From the NCBI RefSeq assembly GCF_004194535.1, contig NZ_CP025781.1, positions 558,001 through 622,000 on the forward strand: a DNA stretch of 64,000 nucleotides, given 5' to 3'. The notes under the pieces are model-generated. The model did no database searches and was not told the DNA's origin. It saw nothing but the letters and a program-made list of their open reading frames with translations. A program made the position numbers and the translations under genes. This stretch comes from Iodobacter fluviatilis (GTDB taxonomy: Bacteria; Pseudomonadota; Gammaproteobacteria; Burkholderiales; Chitinibacteraceae). Positions 1-9,072 of the stretch are shown here, one piece after another. Numbering within the stretch: the first letter of the stretch is position 1; the number at the start of each line of letters is the position of its first letter.

Positions 1-1564
1 GATCGTGAGCAAATTTCTTAAAATGGCGTAATAATTGCTCAGCCCGTTCGGCATTACCCATCAATGACAAGGCATAGCGTTGGCTACCATTTTGGAAAGT
101 CACACTTGTTAGCTCGGTAAGCCACAAACGAAAGGTCATTGATTCAATTTGCACCACATGGCTATTGGTTTTAATGGAATCTTTTAACACATTGCCATGA
201 TCCAATTGAGCAGTTACATAATGACCACTCATTTCAATACTAATTAATTGAGATTTAAATTCAAAACGCTGCCAAAGTTGATGAGCCGAGCTAATCGCAT
301 ACACACCCAAAGCAAAAAACACCGCACCGTATGTCAGTAAATTTGCATTAAATGTGCTAGCCACAACGCTCAGTATTTGCATGCCACTTAAGGTAAACAA
401 AACAGTTGCTAGCAAGACAAAAGAGGTGCCAATTAAATCCAGAAGAAGTAAGGGCTGTAGCCGTGGCGAGGCAAATGCGCTAGCAAATGAAACGGGTGCC
501 CCATCAATAGGCAAAGGCTGGGTTTCTTCTAACGCTTCGGCATAAAATCGACCTGATTTTTCATTTAAATCGATATGCGGCTCCAGCCGAGAATAAGTGC
601 GATTTGGAATACTTTCTTGCCAGTTGTTTTGCATCTCACGTACAAATTCTTCTAATGCCAAACCAGGGTGGCAATTGATGCTCCATGTGTCTTGCTTATT
701 GCTCACCACCGTATTGGGCGGTTGTTTTACATTACGCAGCAACGCTAAATAAAACACGCTATATACCGCTAAGGCCAGCACAATCAACACAAAAACTTGG
801 GGAAAGGGATCAAGCCACGCCACATCAGGTAGCTTAGGAGCCAGCTTTAGCAATATTACGGGGCCAAGAATAGCCAACACCAACATCATCACCAGCCGAG
901 ATGAGCTAAGCGTTTGCTCCGCATCACGCAAAGATAAGCCAAGTGCGTTATTAACTGGTGCTAACAGCAGCCAAACCACGTAGCCCATAAAAGCCACGCC
1001 AATCCAATTAGCAATATGCTGCCATTCTGGCCCATGCGCTTTGCCACCCACCAAGCTTAAAACCAGCACGGCAAGCACCATCAGCAGAGTGATGCCTTTC
1101 TTAAAGTGCAGTAGGGCTAAATTACGAATGCGCTCAGGCGCAAAGGTCAAATTGGGCACAATAGAGTGCAATAAAGTACTTAACGCCCCCTGCGGCTCCT
1201 GATAAACCAAAGCCTGCTGGCGTAATACTTCCCGCAAACTATCAGAAGATGGAGATTTGCCCTGCATGCCATTGGGCACCTCATCGGCAAGGCTGACGGG
1301 GCGTCCACGGCCAAAGAAAAACCGCAATTGCCGCATGGCCCAGCCCAATAAAGACACACCTGCCCCCAGCATGGCCACCGCCAGCAGTACCGCAGCAAGT
1401 TTGTAGTAGATGGTTTCAGCGGCAATGGCTTGCTTGACCATCAACAACAGCAGCAAACCTGCGATCAGTAACGCTGAACCACATAGCAGCAAGAAAATAT
1501 TTTCTAATCGCATTGGATTAGGAAGATTAAATTTATTACTGTCACTACCATAATCAAACGACAT
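1..1564 (-). CDS. multi-pass membrane protein, 3' end outside window
   Basis: An uninterrupted minus-strand reading frame starts at the ATG at 1564-1562 (MSFDYGSDSNKFNLPNPMRL) and runs off the left edge, giving at least 521 residues. It has about eight hydrophobic segments. Two are near the N-terminus (about residues 22-45 and 53-75). Four lie in the middle (about 175-300), in a stretch with motifs such as GKAHGPEWQHIANWIG. A further pair lies near 395-445. A soluble stretch of about 100 residues follows the middle block (NTVVSNKQDTWSINCHPG). I do not recognise the family. It is transcribed divergently from the regulator at 1891. It is clearly coding, because the frame stays open with conserved-looking composition, but function is unknown. 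Confidence 0.75.
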   Translation of the reverse strand, partial: MSFDYGSDSNKFNLPNPMRLENIFLLLCGSALLIAGLLLLLMVKQAIAAETIYYKLAAVLLAVAMLGAGVSLLGWAMRQLRFFFGRGRPVSLADEVPNGMQGKSPSSDSLREVLRQQALVYQEPQGALSTLLHSIVPNLTFAPERIRNLALLHFKKGITLLMVLAVLVLSLVGGKAHGPEWQHIANWIGVAFMGYVVWLLLAPVNNALGLSLRDAEQTLSSSRLVMMLVLAILGPVILLKLAPKLPDVAWLDPFPQVFVLIVLALAVYSVFYLALLRNVKQPPNTVVSNKQDTWSINCHPGLALEEFVREMQNNWQESIPNRTYSRLEPHIDLNEKSGRFYAEALEETQPLPIDGAPVSFASAFASPRLQPLLLLDLIGTSFVLLATVLFTLSGMQILSVVASTFNANLLTYGAVFFALGVYAISSAHQLWQRFEFKSQLISIEMSGHYVTAQLDHGNVLKDSIKTNSHVVQIESMTFRLWLTELTSVTFQNGSQRYALSLMGNAERAEQLLRHFKKFAHD

Positions 1565-1721
1565 AGCGCCTTACCCCCCATATTACTGTTTATTTTTCTG
1601 CGGCGATTCTAACAAGATTGTTCGTAGAGGACATAAATTGATTCCGGCCATACAATCCAAAAAAACCACATCAATCACTCATTATACTTAGTCAATTCCA
1701 AAATATTAATAAGCCAATATC

Positions 1722-1740
1722 TTGCGATTTTTAATCGCAA
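1722..1740. promoter_or_regulatory. inverted repeat in divergent intergenic region
   Basis: The 326-base gap 1565-1890 is AT-rich and separates two divergent genes. It holds a perfect inverted repeat, TTGCGAT (1722-1728) and ATCGCAA (1734-1740). A second, shorter one (TCACG...CGTGA) lies around 1770-1788. Either could be an operator for the XRE-type regulator encoded just downstream. This is inference from position; no promoter boxes could be assigned with confidence. Confidence 0.35.
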
Positions 1741-1890
1741 AAATAAGTTCCAACAAAATAACGTAAATTATCACGGGAATAATCGTGAAATAGTGACGTG
1801 TATATTAGGCTTTAGCTAGATAAGATGACGATAACATTGATAATGACATGGGGCTGCACAAAGCCTCATGCGTCACAAAGAGGAAGCTTC

Positions 1891-2220
1891 ATGACCAGCA
1901 CAACCATCAACCCACGCGAAATTCGTCAACAACTCGGATTAAATCAACAAGAGTTTTGGAGCCGCATTGGTGTCACGCAAAGTGGTGGCTCACGCTACGA
2001 AAGTGGCCGCAATATGCCACGCCCCGTTCGTGAACTCTTGCGCGTGGTACATGTAGAGCAAATTGATTTAGCGCGAATCAACCGCGAAGACTACCAAGTC
2101 ATTCAGCATTTGCGTGAAGAACGCACTGAGCTGTACGACACATTGCGGGCCGCTGCCGCAGCGCATGAAGAAGACGCACCTGTACGCCCTAAGCATGCCC
2201 ACAGCCATTTACAGGCTTAA
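1891..2220 (+). CDS. XRE-family helix-turn-helix regulator
   Basis: A 109-residue protein. I start it at the ATG at 1891 (MTSTTINPREIRQQLGLNQQ), which has an AGAGGAAG ribosome-binding site just upstream; the longer frame opening at 1825 lacks one. Residues about 8-55 form a Cro/C1-type helix-turn-helix (IRQQLGLNQQEFWSRIGVTQ, then GGSRYESGRNMPRPVRELL), the usual XRE pattern in which the recognition helix is followed by a YE.G...P segment. The C-terminal half is charged and alanine-rich (RAAAAAHEEDA) and may mediate dimerisation. It probably binds DNA, possibly at the inverted repeats upstream. Its 3' end overlaps the end of the convergent radical SAM gene by 12 bases. Confidence 0.8.
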   Translation: MTSTTINPREIRQQLGLNQQEFWSRIGVTQSGGSRYESGRNMPRPVRELLRVVHVEQIDLARINREDYQVIQHLREERTELYDTLRAAAAAHEEDAPVRPKHAHSHLQA

Positions 2221-3072
2221 TTTTACCTCCAGCCCAAGCCCAGTGATTCGCTGGGCTAATTTTTGCATCCATTCTATTGGCGCTGCCTTCAATCTATCCG
2301 CCTCTGGCTGCATCGACGGCCTAGCTAAGCCATACAACAACACCCCTTCCAGCCTCACCCCAGCCTGAATATTGCTTTGCAAAAAATCCAAATATGCACT
2401 GATTGCTTGCTCATCCGGCAAGGCACCATCCATCTCAAACATGCAGGTTTGAATCCACGTTGGGCAATGCTTAGCAGCCAGCTGTAAACGCCGCGCCACT
2501 TGCGCACGCTTAAGCTGCACTTGGTTAACAGGAGCAAAGCCATCTACAGGTGCACGATCCAGCTTAAACCACACCTCACCACCCAAATCACGCATCAGCG
2601 CAATGCCCGCTTGAACTTGCTGACGATCTAGCTGGCTGCCATTGCTAATCAACACCAGCTTAATTTTGCCGATTAAATCAAACGCCTTTAGCACACTCCC
2701 CACCCGCTCTACGCAGGATAAAAACTGCAAGCTACTCGTTGGCTCACCATTACCTGAAAAAGCAACATCGTTTAAGCGGCGCGCTTCAGCAGGTACTCGC
2801 GTTTGCATAAAATCGCCATGCACAATATCGTTCAGCAAGCCGCGTAATTCAGACTCAAGCAAATCCAAATCTATTTGCGGCGCTCCACCACGGATTAAGT
2901 CAGGAACCTGACAATAGACGCAGCGCCAATTACAGGCATTATTCGGGTTTAAATTAACGCCCACCGACACACCGCCAGCTCGGCGTGAAACCACTGGGTA
3001 AACGTAAACACAGCCGGCACTATCCCGGCTGTGATCAATCACCTGTAAAACCTTACTTATATTACTTGCCAT
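2209..3072 (-). CDS. radical SAM protein
   Basis: A 287-residue protein with a cysteine cluster of the form C-x3-C-x2-C at residues 47, 51 and 54 (NACNWRCVYCQVPDL), the radical SAM [4Fe-4S] ligand motif. SAM-binding features follow: AFSGNGEPTSS near residue 107 corresponds to the GGE-type motif, and LVLISNGSQ to the next strand. The partial TIM-barrel length fits a minimal radical SAM enzyme without extra iron-sulphur domains. The substrate cannot be deduced; it resembles stand-alone radical SAM proteins of proteobacteria that have no assigned role. It overlaps the convergent XRE gene end to end, so the two may lack independent terminators. Confidence 0.85.
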   Translation of the reverse strand: MASNISKVLQVIDHSRDSAGCVYVYPVVSRRAGGVSVGVNLNPNNACNWRCVYCQVPDLIRGGAPQIDLDLLESELRGLLNDIVHGDFMQTRVPAEARRLNDVAFSGNGEPTSSLQFLSCVERVGSVLKAFDLIGKIKLVLISNGSQLDRQQVQAGIALMRDLGGEVWFKLDRAPVDGFAPVNQVQLKRAQVARRLQLAAKHCPTWIQTCMFEMDGALPDEQAISAYLDFLQSNIQAGVRLEGVLLYGLARPSMQPEADRLKAAPIEWMQKLAQRITGLGLEVKLSL

Positions 3073-3110
3073 TCAACATCACTCACTCAAACTCGGGCAT
3101 AAGTCTCAGA

Positions 3111-3566
3111 CTACTTTTCAGCAGGCGTGGCTCTCACCAATAACACTGGTACGGGGGTGCAATGCACTACCCCTTCAGCAACACTACCCATTAATAAATG
3201 AGTTAATCCACCATAACCGTGTGTTCCCATCACAATTAATTCTGCCGACCAACTTTCTGCCTCTTTTACAATCGCCTGCGCTAAATTACCCCCCCACGAT
3301 TCTAGTAAATTAGTTTCCACCTCAATACCATCCGCCCGAAGGCCCTCCGCCAATTCAGCCAATAGTTTTTCGCCTGATTGGCGTAAAGCGTTTTGCAATT
3401 GAGGCACATCTAAAAACTCATTAGCACTCCAAGCAAACTGAGCCAAATCAACCACATGTACTAATTTAACTTTGGCACGTTGCTCACCTGCAAAACGGCG
3501 GCCCTCAACAATAGCTGCAGCACTCGTTTCACTATTATCAACAGGTACTAAAATACGCTTATACAT
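3111..3566 (-). CDS. universal stress protein, UspA family
   Basis: A 151-residue single-domain Usp protein, started at the ATG at 3566 (MYKRILVPVDNSE), which has an AGAGGAC ribosome-binding site; an in-frame start 24 bases upstream lacks one. The N-terminal strand KRILVPVDNSETSAAA holds the family aspartate (VPVD). The C-terminal motif GTHGYGGLTHLLMGSVAEGV matches the G-2x-G-9x-G(S/T) ATP-binding pattern of nucleotide-binding Usp proteins. It is probably cytoplasmic and induced by stress. It stands alone between the radical SAM gene and a divergent thioesterase gene. Confidence 0.88.
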   Translation of the reverse strand: MYKRILVPVDNSETSAAAIVEGRRFAGEQRAKVKLVHVVDLAQFAWSANEFLDVPQLQNALRQSGEKLLAELAEGLRADGIEVETNLLESWGGNLAQAIVKEAESWSAELIVMGTHGYGGLTHLLMGSVAEGVVHCTPVPVLLVRATPAEK

Positions 3567-3684
3567 AATCGTCCTCTTTATTAAAAGCATAGATATAATA
3601 AGATTAGTTTAACAGCAAGCGGTGTTGCCTTGTATAAAGCTTCAGCATACACTCGTTGCGATATAAATAACGAATGATTAGCCT

Positions 3685-4131
3685 ATGCAGCGCCTTAAAT
3701 TATTATGTCCACCAGGCGCAGATTTCAGCACGCAACTTGAAGTACGGGTGACGGATCTGAACTACGGCAACCATCTTGCTAATCAGGCATTGCTTGGAAT
3801 GCTCCACGAGGCTAGAGTACGCTTTCTACACCATTTAAAGCACGACGAAATTGGCAATGCAGAGACACCTGGCATTATATTGGCGGACGCTGAAATTCAA
3901 TTCAGACACGAAGCCTTTTTAGGTGATCAGCTCAAAATTACCGTGTTTGTGAGTGATTTAAACAGTATTGGTTTTGATTTATATTACCGCGTAGATCGGA
4001 TTAGCGATCATACCGAAATAGCTCTAGCTAAAACATCGATTGTTTTTTTTGATTATTATCATACACACAAGCCTGCGAAGACCCCTGTCTCTTTTGAGCA
4101 GGCACTCGCGGCAATAAGGGATACACAATGA
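3685..4131 (+). CDS. 4-hydroxybenzoyl-CoA thioesterase-like hotdog protein
   Basis: A 148-residue single hotdog-fold protein. The segment VRVTDLNYGNHLANQALLGM near residues 22-42 corresponds to the catalytic loop of the 4HBT/YbgC family, with the aspartate at the usual D-x-N/(Y/F)-x-H position. The following EARVRFL and the HEAFLGDQLKITVFV strand also fit. It likely hydrolyses short or medium acyl-CoA esters, but the substrate is unknown. The stop overlaps the start of the TerB-like gene (ATGA), so the two are translationally coupled. Confidence 0.8.
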   Translation: MQRLKLLCPPGADFSTQLEVRVTDLNYGNHLANQALLGMLHEARVRFLHHLKHDEIGNAETPGIILADAEIQFRHEAFLGDQLKITVFVSDLNSIGFDLYYRVDRISDHTEIALAKTSIVFFDYYHTHKPAKTPVSFEQALAAIRDTQ

Positions 4132-4541
4132 AAAAGTATGCAATCAATAGCCCTGAAGCAATGGCTCGAATCCTAGTCATGCAAATGGTCTGTGATGGTA
4201 ATTTCAACCCAGAAGAGCTAGAAGAATTAGAACATCTACATGTTTATGAAGCCATCGGGATTAGCCGCAAAGGCTTTATTCAAGTATTACATGATTATTG
4301 CAATGATATTTCCGACGAAGCCGATGAAGAAGGCCGAATTAGCCTGATTAATCGTGAGCGTATAGACTATATATTAGATAGTGTCAGTGAGCCTAAAAAA
4401 CGACTACAAGTCGCGGCAATGGCACTGGATTTATCAAAATCAGATCAAGTTATTAACGATGCCGAACTGGCTGTATTTAGCCATATGCTTAGCCACTGGC
4501 ACATCACCTTGGACTCACTGCAATCTGCATTTGAATCCTAA
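4128..4541 (+). CDS. TerB-like helical protein
   Basis: A 137-residue acidic, all-helical protein. The pattern ILVMQMVCDGNFNPEELEEL at residues 15-34 and VAAMALDLSKSDQVINDAEL further on resembles the paired metal-binding-type helices of TerB/DjlA-like domains (acidic D-G-x-(I/F)-x-x-x-E repeats, seen twice). TerB domains are known from tellurite resistance and membrane-stress loci, but no other ter genes are present, so that role should not be assumed. It overlaps the upstream thioesterase gene by four bases. A strong hairpin follows at 4582-4609. Confidence 0.6.
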   Translation: MKKYAINSPEAMARILVMQMVCDGNFNPEELEELEHLHVYEAIGISRKGFIQVLHDYCNDISDEADEEGRISLINRERIDYILDSVSEPKKRLQVAAMALDLSKSDQVINDAELAVFSHMLSHWHITLDSLQSAFES

Positions 4542-4581
4542 GCACAGATAGACCATTCCCCACACGGCAGCCCCTATTTGG

Positions 4582-4609
4582 GCCTAAAAGAGCACATACT
4601 CTTTTAGGC
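4582..4609. terminator. perfect hairpin downstream of TerB-like gene
   Basis: An 11-base perfect stem, GCCTAAAAGAG (4582-4592) and CTCTTTTAGGC (4599-4609), with a six-base loop, 40 bases after the TerB-like stop codon. There is no T-run after it on the plus strand, so it is only a candidate terminator or RNA-stabilising hairpin. The decayed IS5 element begins seven bases later. Confidence 0.5.
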
Positions 4610-4615
4610 TGTAGC

Positions 4616-5399
4616 GGCTTTGTTGCACAAATCAGTTTAAGAACAAACCGCCCCAAACCCCATACGGATTTACGCCACGCGCACCGTCACTGGTGTACCC
4701 AATTGCGTGAAGCGATTTAAGATCGCAACACGCATTTGTAGTTTTGCCACTTGCCGATCAAAATCCCTGTCTATTACCCGTTCACCCAACAATTTGAAAC
4801 AGCGCATGTTGGTTTCAGCCAAGCTCCGCCGATGATAGCCACTCCCGTTTTTCCATCGCCTTCTGCCTAAGTACTTCGTGGCGCGCACCGTCTCGTTTCT
4901 CGCCTGCATCTGACTTATTTTCTTGCCACGGTTGCTCGTTTTTTTCGTCGGAATGATGGTGGCTGCGTTACGTTTAGCAATCGCAGCGTAGCAAGCTTTT
5001 GTATCGTATGTGCCATTATCATGCACGAAAACCAGTACTTCATCCTCTGGTATCTGCTCAATCAAATCAGGCAAAATTTGTGCGTCTCCCTCGACGTTAC
5101 TCGTCACCTCAAATGGCACGTATTTCAAGGGTTTCAGCGTCAATACCGATGTGCGCTTTGCACCATTTTCGACGATATGCTTTTTCGTACCAAGATGACG
5201 ACCTTAAAGCGTTTTTTTTCATCGGCAGATCATACTGGCGTCAGGCACTTGATGGTTAAGCAAAACTGACAGTGAACCGCGCGATTTCAGAGCTGCGTGA
5301 TAAGCGTTCCAATGGGTGGTTTTGTACTTGCTCGGTTCCCATTTGCTCATGCGTTCATTCTAACAGCAGTAAGGCTTGGCCGATTTGTGCAACAACGCC
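4616..5399 (-). mobile_element. decayed IS5-family insertion sequence
   Basis: Terminal inverted repeats are visible: GGCTTTGTTGCACAAATC at 4616-4633, and its complement with one mismatch at 5382-5399. This end sequence is typical of IS5-group elements with a DDE transposase. The element is about 784 bp, shorter than the roughly 1.0-1.2 kb usual for the group, because it has lost internal sequence. No clear target duplication is seen. It has inserted into, or rearranged next to, a minus-strand open frame whose first codons remain at 5400-5462. Confidence 0.85.
4670..5350 (-). pseudogene. IS5-family transposase, frameshifted and deleted
   Basis: The N-terminal start is intact at 5350 (MSKWEPSKYKTTHWNAYHAA), but the sequence soon joins out of frame to a later part (LTIKCL), so most of the N-terminal half is deleted. 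The catalytic region is frameshifted around 5100-5150: one frame reads KAHIGIDAETLEIRAI, then a one-base change moves the reading to EVTSNVEGDAQILPDLIEQI. The last 157 residues are continuous and carry the typical C-terminal motifs, including SGYHRRSLAETNM with the conserved Y-(2)-R-(3)-E signature and DFDRQVAKLQMRVAILNRF. It is non-functional as it stands. Confidence 0.85.
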
Positions 5400-5462
5400 T
5401 CTCCCAACTGCAATCATTTCGGGTATATCTAGCGCGGCAACAGGCGTGACATTAATAGTCAT
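5400..5462 (-). pseudogene. 5' stub of an open frame cut by the IS5 element
   Basis: A minus-strand frame starts at the ATG at 5462 behind a weak GAAG site. It reads MTINVTPVAALDIPEMIAVG for about 21 codons and then runs straight into the IS5 inverted repeat. No continuation is recognisable on the other side (4542-4615). It is probably the beginning of a gene lost when the element inserted, but it is too short to identify. Confidence 0.3.
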
Positions 5463-5603
5463 GCTTCTTCAAGTTTAATTACAGACTTACTTTGTCCACT
5501 CCATGCCATAAGTTTCTTAAAAATAACAAAAGCCTCTTATAATTATTACATTATCTTTACTTGAAAGTATCACGCCCCGCCATAAAAGGTAAAAAAAGTA
5601 TAA

Positions 5604-5617
5604 ACTATCTAAATAGT
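5604..5617. promoter_or_regulatory. inverted repeat upstream of the ParA-like gene
   Basis: ACTAT (5604-5608) and ATAGT (5613-5617) form a small inverted repeat inside an AT-rich stretch, flanked by direct copies of GTATAAAC. It lies 32 bases before the ParA-like start codon. ParA-type proteins often bind their own promoter, so an operator is possible; this is inference from position only. Confidence 0.3.
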
Positions 5618-5648
5618 ATAAACCGTTAAATTCACTTCTCAGGTTATT

Positions 5649-6290
5649 ATGCGCAGCATTCTTATTGCAAATCCCAAAGGTGGCAGTGGAAAATCCACCC
5701 TCTCAACTCATTTGGCAGCTTGGTTTGCATGGCAAGAAGAGGCCGTGATGCTAGGTGATATTGATGTTCAGCAATCTAGCCGCCACTGGCTGGCGATGCG
5801 TCCTGCAAGCTCGCCGCAAATTCGTAGCTGGAATATCAATGATGAAGAAAAAGCACACACACCTAAGGGAACAGGCATTGCGGTGCTGGATTCACCAGCA
5901 GGCTTACATGGCAAACAGCTAAAACAAGCCTTGATGCGCGTTGATCATGTGGTGATACCCGTATTGCCATCTGCTTTCGATATGTGGGCCAGTGCTGATT
6001 TTTTTAACACACTCGCCGAAGTAAAAGCGGTACGGCGTGAACAGATTTCGGTTGCAGTAGTGGGAATGCGCGTTAACCCGCGTACCCAATCCGCCGCTCA
6101 ACTTACCGAATTTTTACAAAAGTTTGAATTACCATTACTGACTTGCATTAGAGATACCCAGCTCTATGTACAAAGCATTCAGCGCGGACTCACCCTACTT
6201 GATCTACCCGTTTCACGTACTAAACAAGATCGCTTACAATGGCAACCCTTGCTCGACTGGCTAGTCAGCAATAAGCGCCAACACCGCTAA
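5649..6290 (+). CDS. ParA/MinD-like P-loop ATPase
   Basis: A 213-residue ATPase of the ParA/Soj superfamily. The deviant Walker A motif KGGSGKST is at residues 10-17, within ILIANPKGGSGKSTLSTHLA. The switch I/A' region reads GDIDVQQSSRHWL, and the Walker B-like strand is GIAVLDSPAGLHG. The length fits short, orphan ParA proteins with no N-terminal DNA-binding domain. No ParB gene or parS-like repeat is seen beside it, so plasmid partition is not supported. It could position a protein cargo, or be a relic of a mobile element. It is followed by about 370 bases without a clear gene. Confidence 0.85.
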   Translation: MRSILIANPKGGSGKSTLSTHLAAWFAWQEEAVMLGDIDVQQSSRHWLAMRPASSPQIRSWNINDEEKAHTPKGTGIAVLDSPAGLHGKQLKQALMRVDHVVIPVLPSAFDMWASADFFNTLAEVKAVRREQISVAVVGMRVNPRTQSAAQLTEFLQKFELPLLTCIRDTQLYVQSIQRGLTLLDLPVSRTKQDRLQWQPLLDWLVSNKRQHR

Positions 6291-6373
6291 ACGACTATAC
6301 AAATGTGGCAGCTGTAAAACGTAGCATGAATTCTAAAAGACGACAAAAACTGTAGTTTACAAATCATAAATGA

Positions 6374-6596
6374 ACCTGATTATGTCTCTTACTCAGCCAC
6401 GAATCCACGCATGATCCGGCTTGAACAAGGTATGTGTGGAATAAGAGCGCTCCACGTCAAAACCAATTAAATCGCCTGAAGTTAGCAACGCCATACAGGT
6501 CAATAAATCAATGGTTCCGGAGCAAGAGTCATAATCAAGTAAATGAATATTTTTAGCTACCGTTGAACACAGCAATCGAAAATCGATGTCGTTTTA
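6374..6596 (-). other. possible gene remnant with a repeated end sequence
   Basis: Between the ParA-like gene and the pnp terminator the minus strand holds a 67-codon open frame without an ATG. Its last residues read STHTLFKPDHAWIRG, and the stop is at 6393. The composition looks coding (DIDFRLLCSTVAKNIHLLD), but I recognise no family. Just past the stop (6374-6396) is a 23-base sequence beginning ACCTGATTATGTC that recurs twice near 59.8 kb, where it forms an inverted pair. The stretch may be the worn-down end of an unidentified mobile element. Confidence 0.3.
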
Positions 6597-6620
6597 AAAC
6601 CACCTCAAATAACAGGCAAA

Positions 6621-6653
6621 AAAATACCGACCCTTTAAGGTCGGTATTTTTTT
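6621..6653 (-). terminator. intrinsic terminator after pnp
   Basis: A 12-base stem, AAAATACCGACC (6621-6632) with GGTCGGTATTTT (6639-6650), has a six-base loop. T-runs lie on both sides, so it can work in either direction. It lies 10-40 bases past the pnp stop and would end the rimP-pnp operon. Confidence 0.9.
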
Positions 6654-6662
6654 AGCTAAAAC

Positions 6663-8813
6663 TTATTCTGCAACTTCCACTGGCGCAGCAACTACTTCAG
6701 CAGCTACGACAGGTGTTTCTTCGTTTGTAACCGCTTTAATTGACAAGCGAATACGGCCACGCTCGTCTTGCTCGATCACTTTAACGCGAACCACTTGGCC
6801 TTCTTTCAGATAATCGCCAACGTTTTTGATGCGCTCGTTAGCGATTTGGCTGATGTGAACCAGGCCATCTTTACCTGGCATGATCGATACAATCGCGCCA
6901 ACGTTGTTATCCAGAATCTTAACCACTGGACCTTCGTAGATCTTGCCGATTTCAACTTCAGCAGTAATATCTGCAATGCGGCGTTTCGCTTCATCCGCGC
7001 CTTCAGCTGAGATCGAAGCGATGGTGATGGTGCCATCTTCTTGGATATCAATCTGTGTACCCGTTTCTTCGGTCAGCGCACGAATCACCGAGCCACCCTT
7101 ACCGATTACATCGCGGATTTTTTCCGGATTAATCTTCATCATGTAAAGACGTGGAGCATGCTCGCTCACTTCAGTGCGCGCGCCTTCCATTGTGCCTTTC
7201 ATGATAGCAAGGATATGCACACGGCCTTCTTGTGCCTGATCCAGAGCCACTTTCATGATCTCTTTAGTGATACCGTTGATCTTGATGTCCATTTGCAGTG
7301 CGGTGATACCGTTTTCAGTACCTGCCACTTTAAAGTCCATATCGCCCAGATGATCTTCATCACCCAAGATATCGGACAATACTGCAAAGCGATTGCCTTC
7401 CTTGATCAAGCCCATGGCAATACCGGCCACGTGGTTTTTCATCGGAACGCCCGCATCCATCAAGGCCAAACAACCACCACAAACTGAAGCCATTGAGCTT
7501 GAACCGTTTGATTCGGTGATTTCCGAAACAACGCGCATTGAGTAGCCAAAGTCTTCAACCGACGGCAGCATCGCAGCCAGTGCGCGCTTAGCCAAACGAC
7601 CGTGGCCAATTTCACGGCGTTTCGGCGTACCTACACGGCCCGTTTCACCGGTCGAGTACGGAGGAAAGTTGTAATGCAGCATAAAGCGATCTGTGTAAGC
7701 ACCGGCCAATGCATCAATTTTTTGCTCATCAAGCTTAGTACCCAGCGTAGCTACTGCAATCGCTTGGGTTTCACCACGAGTAAACAGTACCGAGCCGTGA
7801 GTGCGTGGCAATACGCCAGTACGGATCGTGATTGGACGCACAGTGCGTGTATCACGACCGTCAATACGTGGGTAGCCATCAAGAATTTGGCCGCGCACGA
7901 TTTCAGCTTCAAGGCCTTTGAAAATACCCTTGATTTCATTAGCTGCCAGCGTACCGGTTTCTTCAGTAATCAGTGCAGCCTTAACCAGCGCCCAAGTTTC
8001 ATTAATTTTGATGGTGCGTAATTGCTTCTGACGCAATTTGAATGCTTCAGACAGGCCAGCAGCCGCTACTGCACGTACTTGTGCAACTAAAGCTTCATTT
8101 GCAACTGGAGCATCCCAAGCAAACAATTCTGGATTAGCTTCGTCAGCTAATTCATTGATGGCATTGATAGCCACTTGCATTTGCTCATGACCGAACACAA
8201 CCGCACCCAGCATGATGGTTTCAGATAACTCGTCTGCTTCAGACTCAACCATCAATACCGCTTGTGATGTACCGGCAACCACCAGATCCATCTGGCTAGC
8301 TTTCAGCTCAGATAAGGTTGGGCATAGTACGTATTCGCCATTGATGTAAGCCACGCGTGCGGCACCAATTGGACCATCAAAAGGCACACCAGAGATAGAC
8401 AATGCAGCAGAAGCACCCAGCATCGCAACGATATCTGGATCTACTTCTGGATTAACCGACATCACCGTCGCAATGATCTGGATGTCGTTATAAAAACCTT
8501 CAGGAAACAGGGGACGAATTGGGCGATCGATCAAACGGCAGGTTAAGATTTCTTTTTCAGAAGGGCGACCTTCACGTTTAAAGAAACCACCTGGGATGCG
8601 ACCCGCAGCATAGGTACGTTCTTGATAGTCAACGGTCAGCGGAAAGAAATCCTGACCAGGCTTAACGTCACGAGCGGCTACAACAGTCACAAGAACAACG
8701 GTATCGTCCATATTAATCAGGACTGCACCACTCGCTTGGCGGGCAATTTCACCCGTTTCCATGGTGACATTATGCTTACCGTACTGGAATGATTTCACAA
8801 TTTTATTGAACAC
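6663..8813 (-). CDS. pnp: polyribonucleotide nucleotidyltransferase (PNPase)
   Basis: A 716-residue PNPase, the phosphorolytic 3'-5' exoribonuclease of the degradosome. It has the full family architecture: two RNase PH-like domains separated by a helical linker, then a KH domain ([18 protein letters not shown], about 555-615) and an S1 domain ([14 protein letters not shown] to RLSIKAV, about 620-690). The second core carries the phosphate/metal-site segment [19 protein letters not shown] near residues 480-500 and [15 protein letters not shown] near 345. The tail is alanine/valine/glutamate-rich. It is the last gene of the operon, separated from rpsO by 259 bases that contain the rpsO terminator. 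Confidence 0.98.
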   Translation of the reverse strand: MFNKIVKSFQYGKHNVTMETGEIARQASGAVLINMDDTVVLVTVVAARDVKPGQDFFPLTVDYQERTYAAGRIPGGFFKREGRPSEKEILTCRLIDRPIRPLFPEGFYNDIQIIATVMSVNPEVDPDIVAMLGASAALSISGVPFDGPIGAARVAYINGEYVLCPTLSELKASQMDLVVAGTSQAVLMVESEADELSETIMLGAVVFGHEQMQVAINAINELADEANPELFAWDAPVANEALVAQVRAVAAAGLSEAFKLRQKQLRTIKINETWALVKAALITEETGTLAANEIKGIFKGLEAEIVRGQILDGYPRIDGRDTRTVRPITIRTGVLPRTHGSVLFTRGETQAIAVATLGTKLDEQKIDALAGAYTDRFMLHYNFPPYSTGETGRVGTPKRREIGHGRLAKRALAAMLPSVEDFGYSMRVVSEITESNGSSSMASVCGGCLALMDAGVPMKNHVAGIAMGLIKEGNRFAVLSDILGDEDHLGDMDFKVAGTENGITALQMDIKINGITKEIMKVALDQAQEGRVHILAIMKGTMEGARTEVSEHAPRLYMMKINPEKIRDVIGKGGSVIRALTEETGTQIDIQEDGTITIASISAEGADEAKRRIADITAEVEIGKIYEGPVVKILDNNVGAIVSIMPGKDGLVHISQIANERIKNVGDYLKEGQVVRVKVIEQDERGRIRLSIKAVTNEETPVVAAEVVAAPVEVAE

Positions 8814-9035
8814 TGACTGATCCTTTTTTCACACTAACGCCTCCAGTCCAAGGCGTGATTGATTTTCCGCTGCAGCTCGACTGAGGCGCTGCCGGCTCCG
8901 GCACAACCACTACTCCAACCCGCCGCCGAAACCGCTATTTGACAGGCATGAAGGGACTTACTTAAAAAAGTGCCACAATATCTTGCGTAATTTTGACAAG
9001 TTTGAGTGTCACTTCTTTAAACTGACTTAGCCAAC
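8814..9035 (-). promoter_or_regulatory. pnp 5' leader with GC-rich hairpin
   Basis: The stretch between the rpsO terminator and pnp is long enough for a promoter of its own and a structured leader. It contains a self-complementary GC-rich site (TGCCGG at 8890-8895, CCGGCA at 8898-8903). In enterobacteria the pnp leader is cut by RNase III and then bound by PNPase for autocontrol. A similar arrangement is possible here but is not shown by the sequence alone. Confidence 0.35.
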
Positions 9036-9070
9036 AAAAAAGCCGCAGTCTTAGCGACTGCGACTTTTTT
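9036..9070 (-). terminator. intrinsic terminator after rpsO
   Basis: Read on the minus strand, a 9-base stem (GTCGCAGTC with GACTGCGGC, one wobble-type mismatch; plus-strand positions 9042-9050 and 9056-9064) is followed by TTTTTT. It starts directly after the rpsO stop codon, so pnp is probably also served by read-through or its own promoter. Confidence 0.9.
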
Positions 9071-9072
9071 TA

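Noticed and set aside
354-545. Short plus-strand open frame near the left edge
   Set aside because: It is antisense to a continuous minus-strand membrane-protein frame that runs off the edge.
4128-4541. Tellurite resistance
   Set aside because: Only a TerB-like fold is suggested; no terC, terD or other ter genes are nearby.
5649-6290. Plasmid partition locus
   Set aside because: There is a ParA-like ATPase but no ParB, no centromere-like repeats and no replication gene.
7041-8021. Open frames on the plus strand opposite pnp
   Set aside because: They are antisense to a highly conserved gene and show no family resemblance or binding site.
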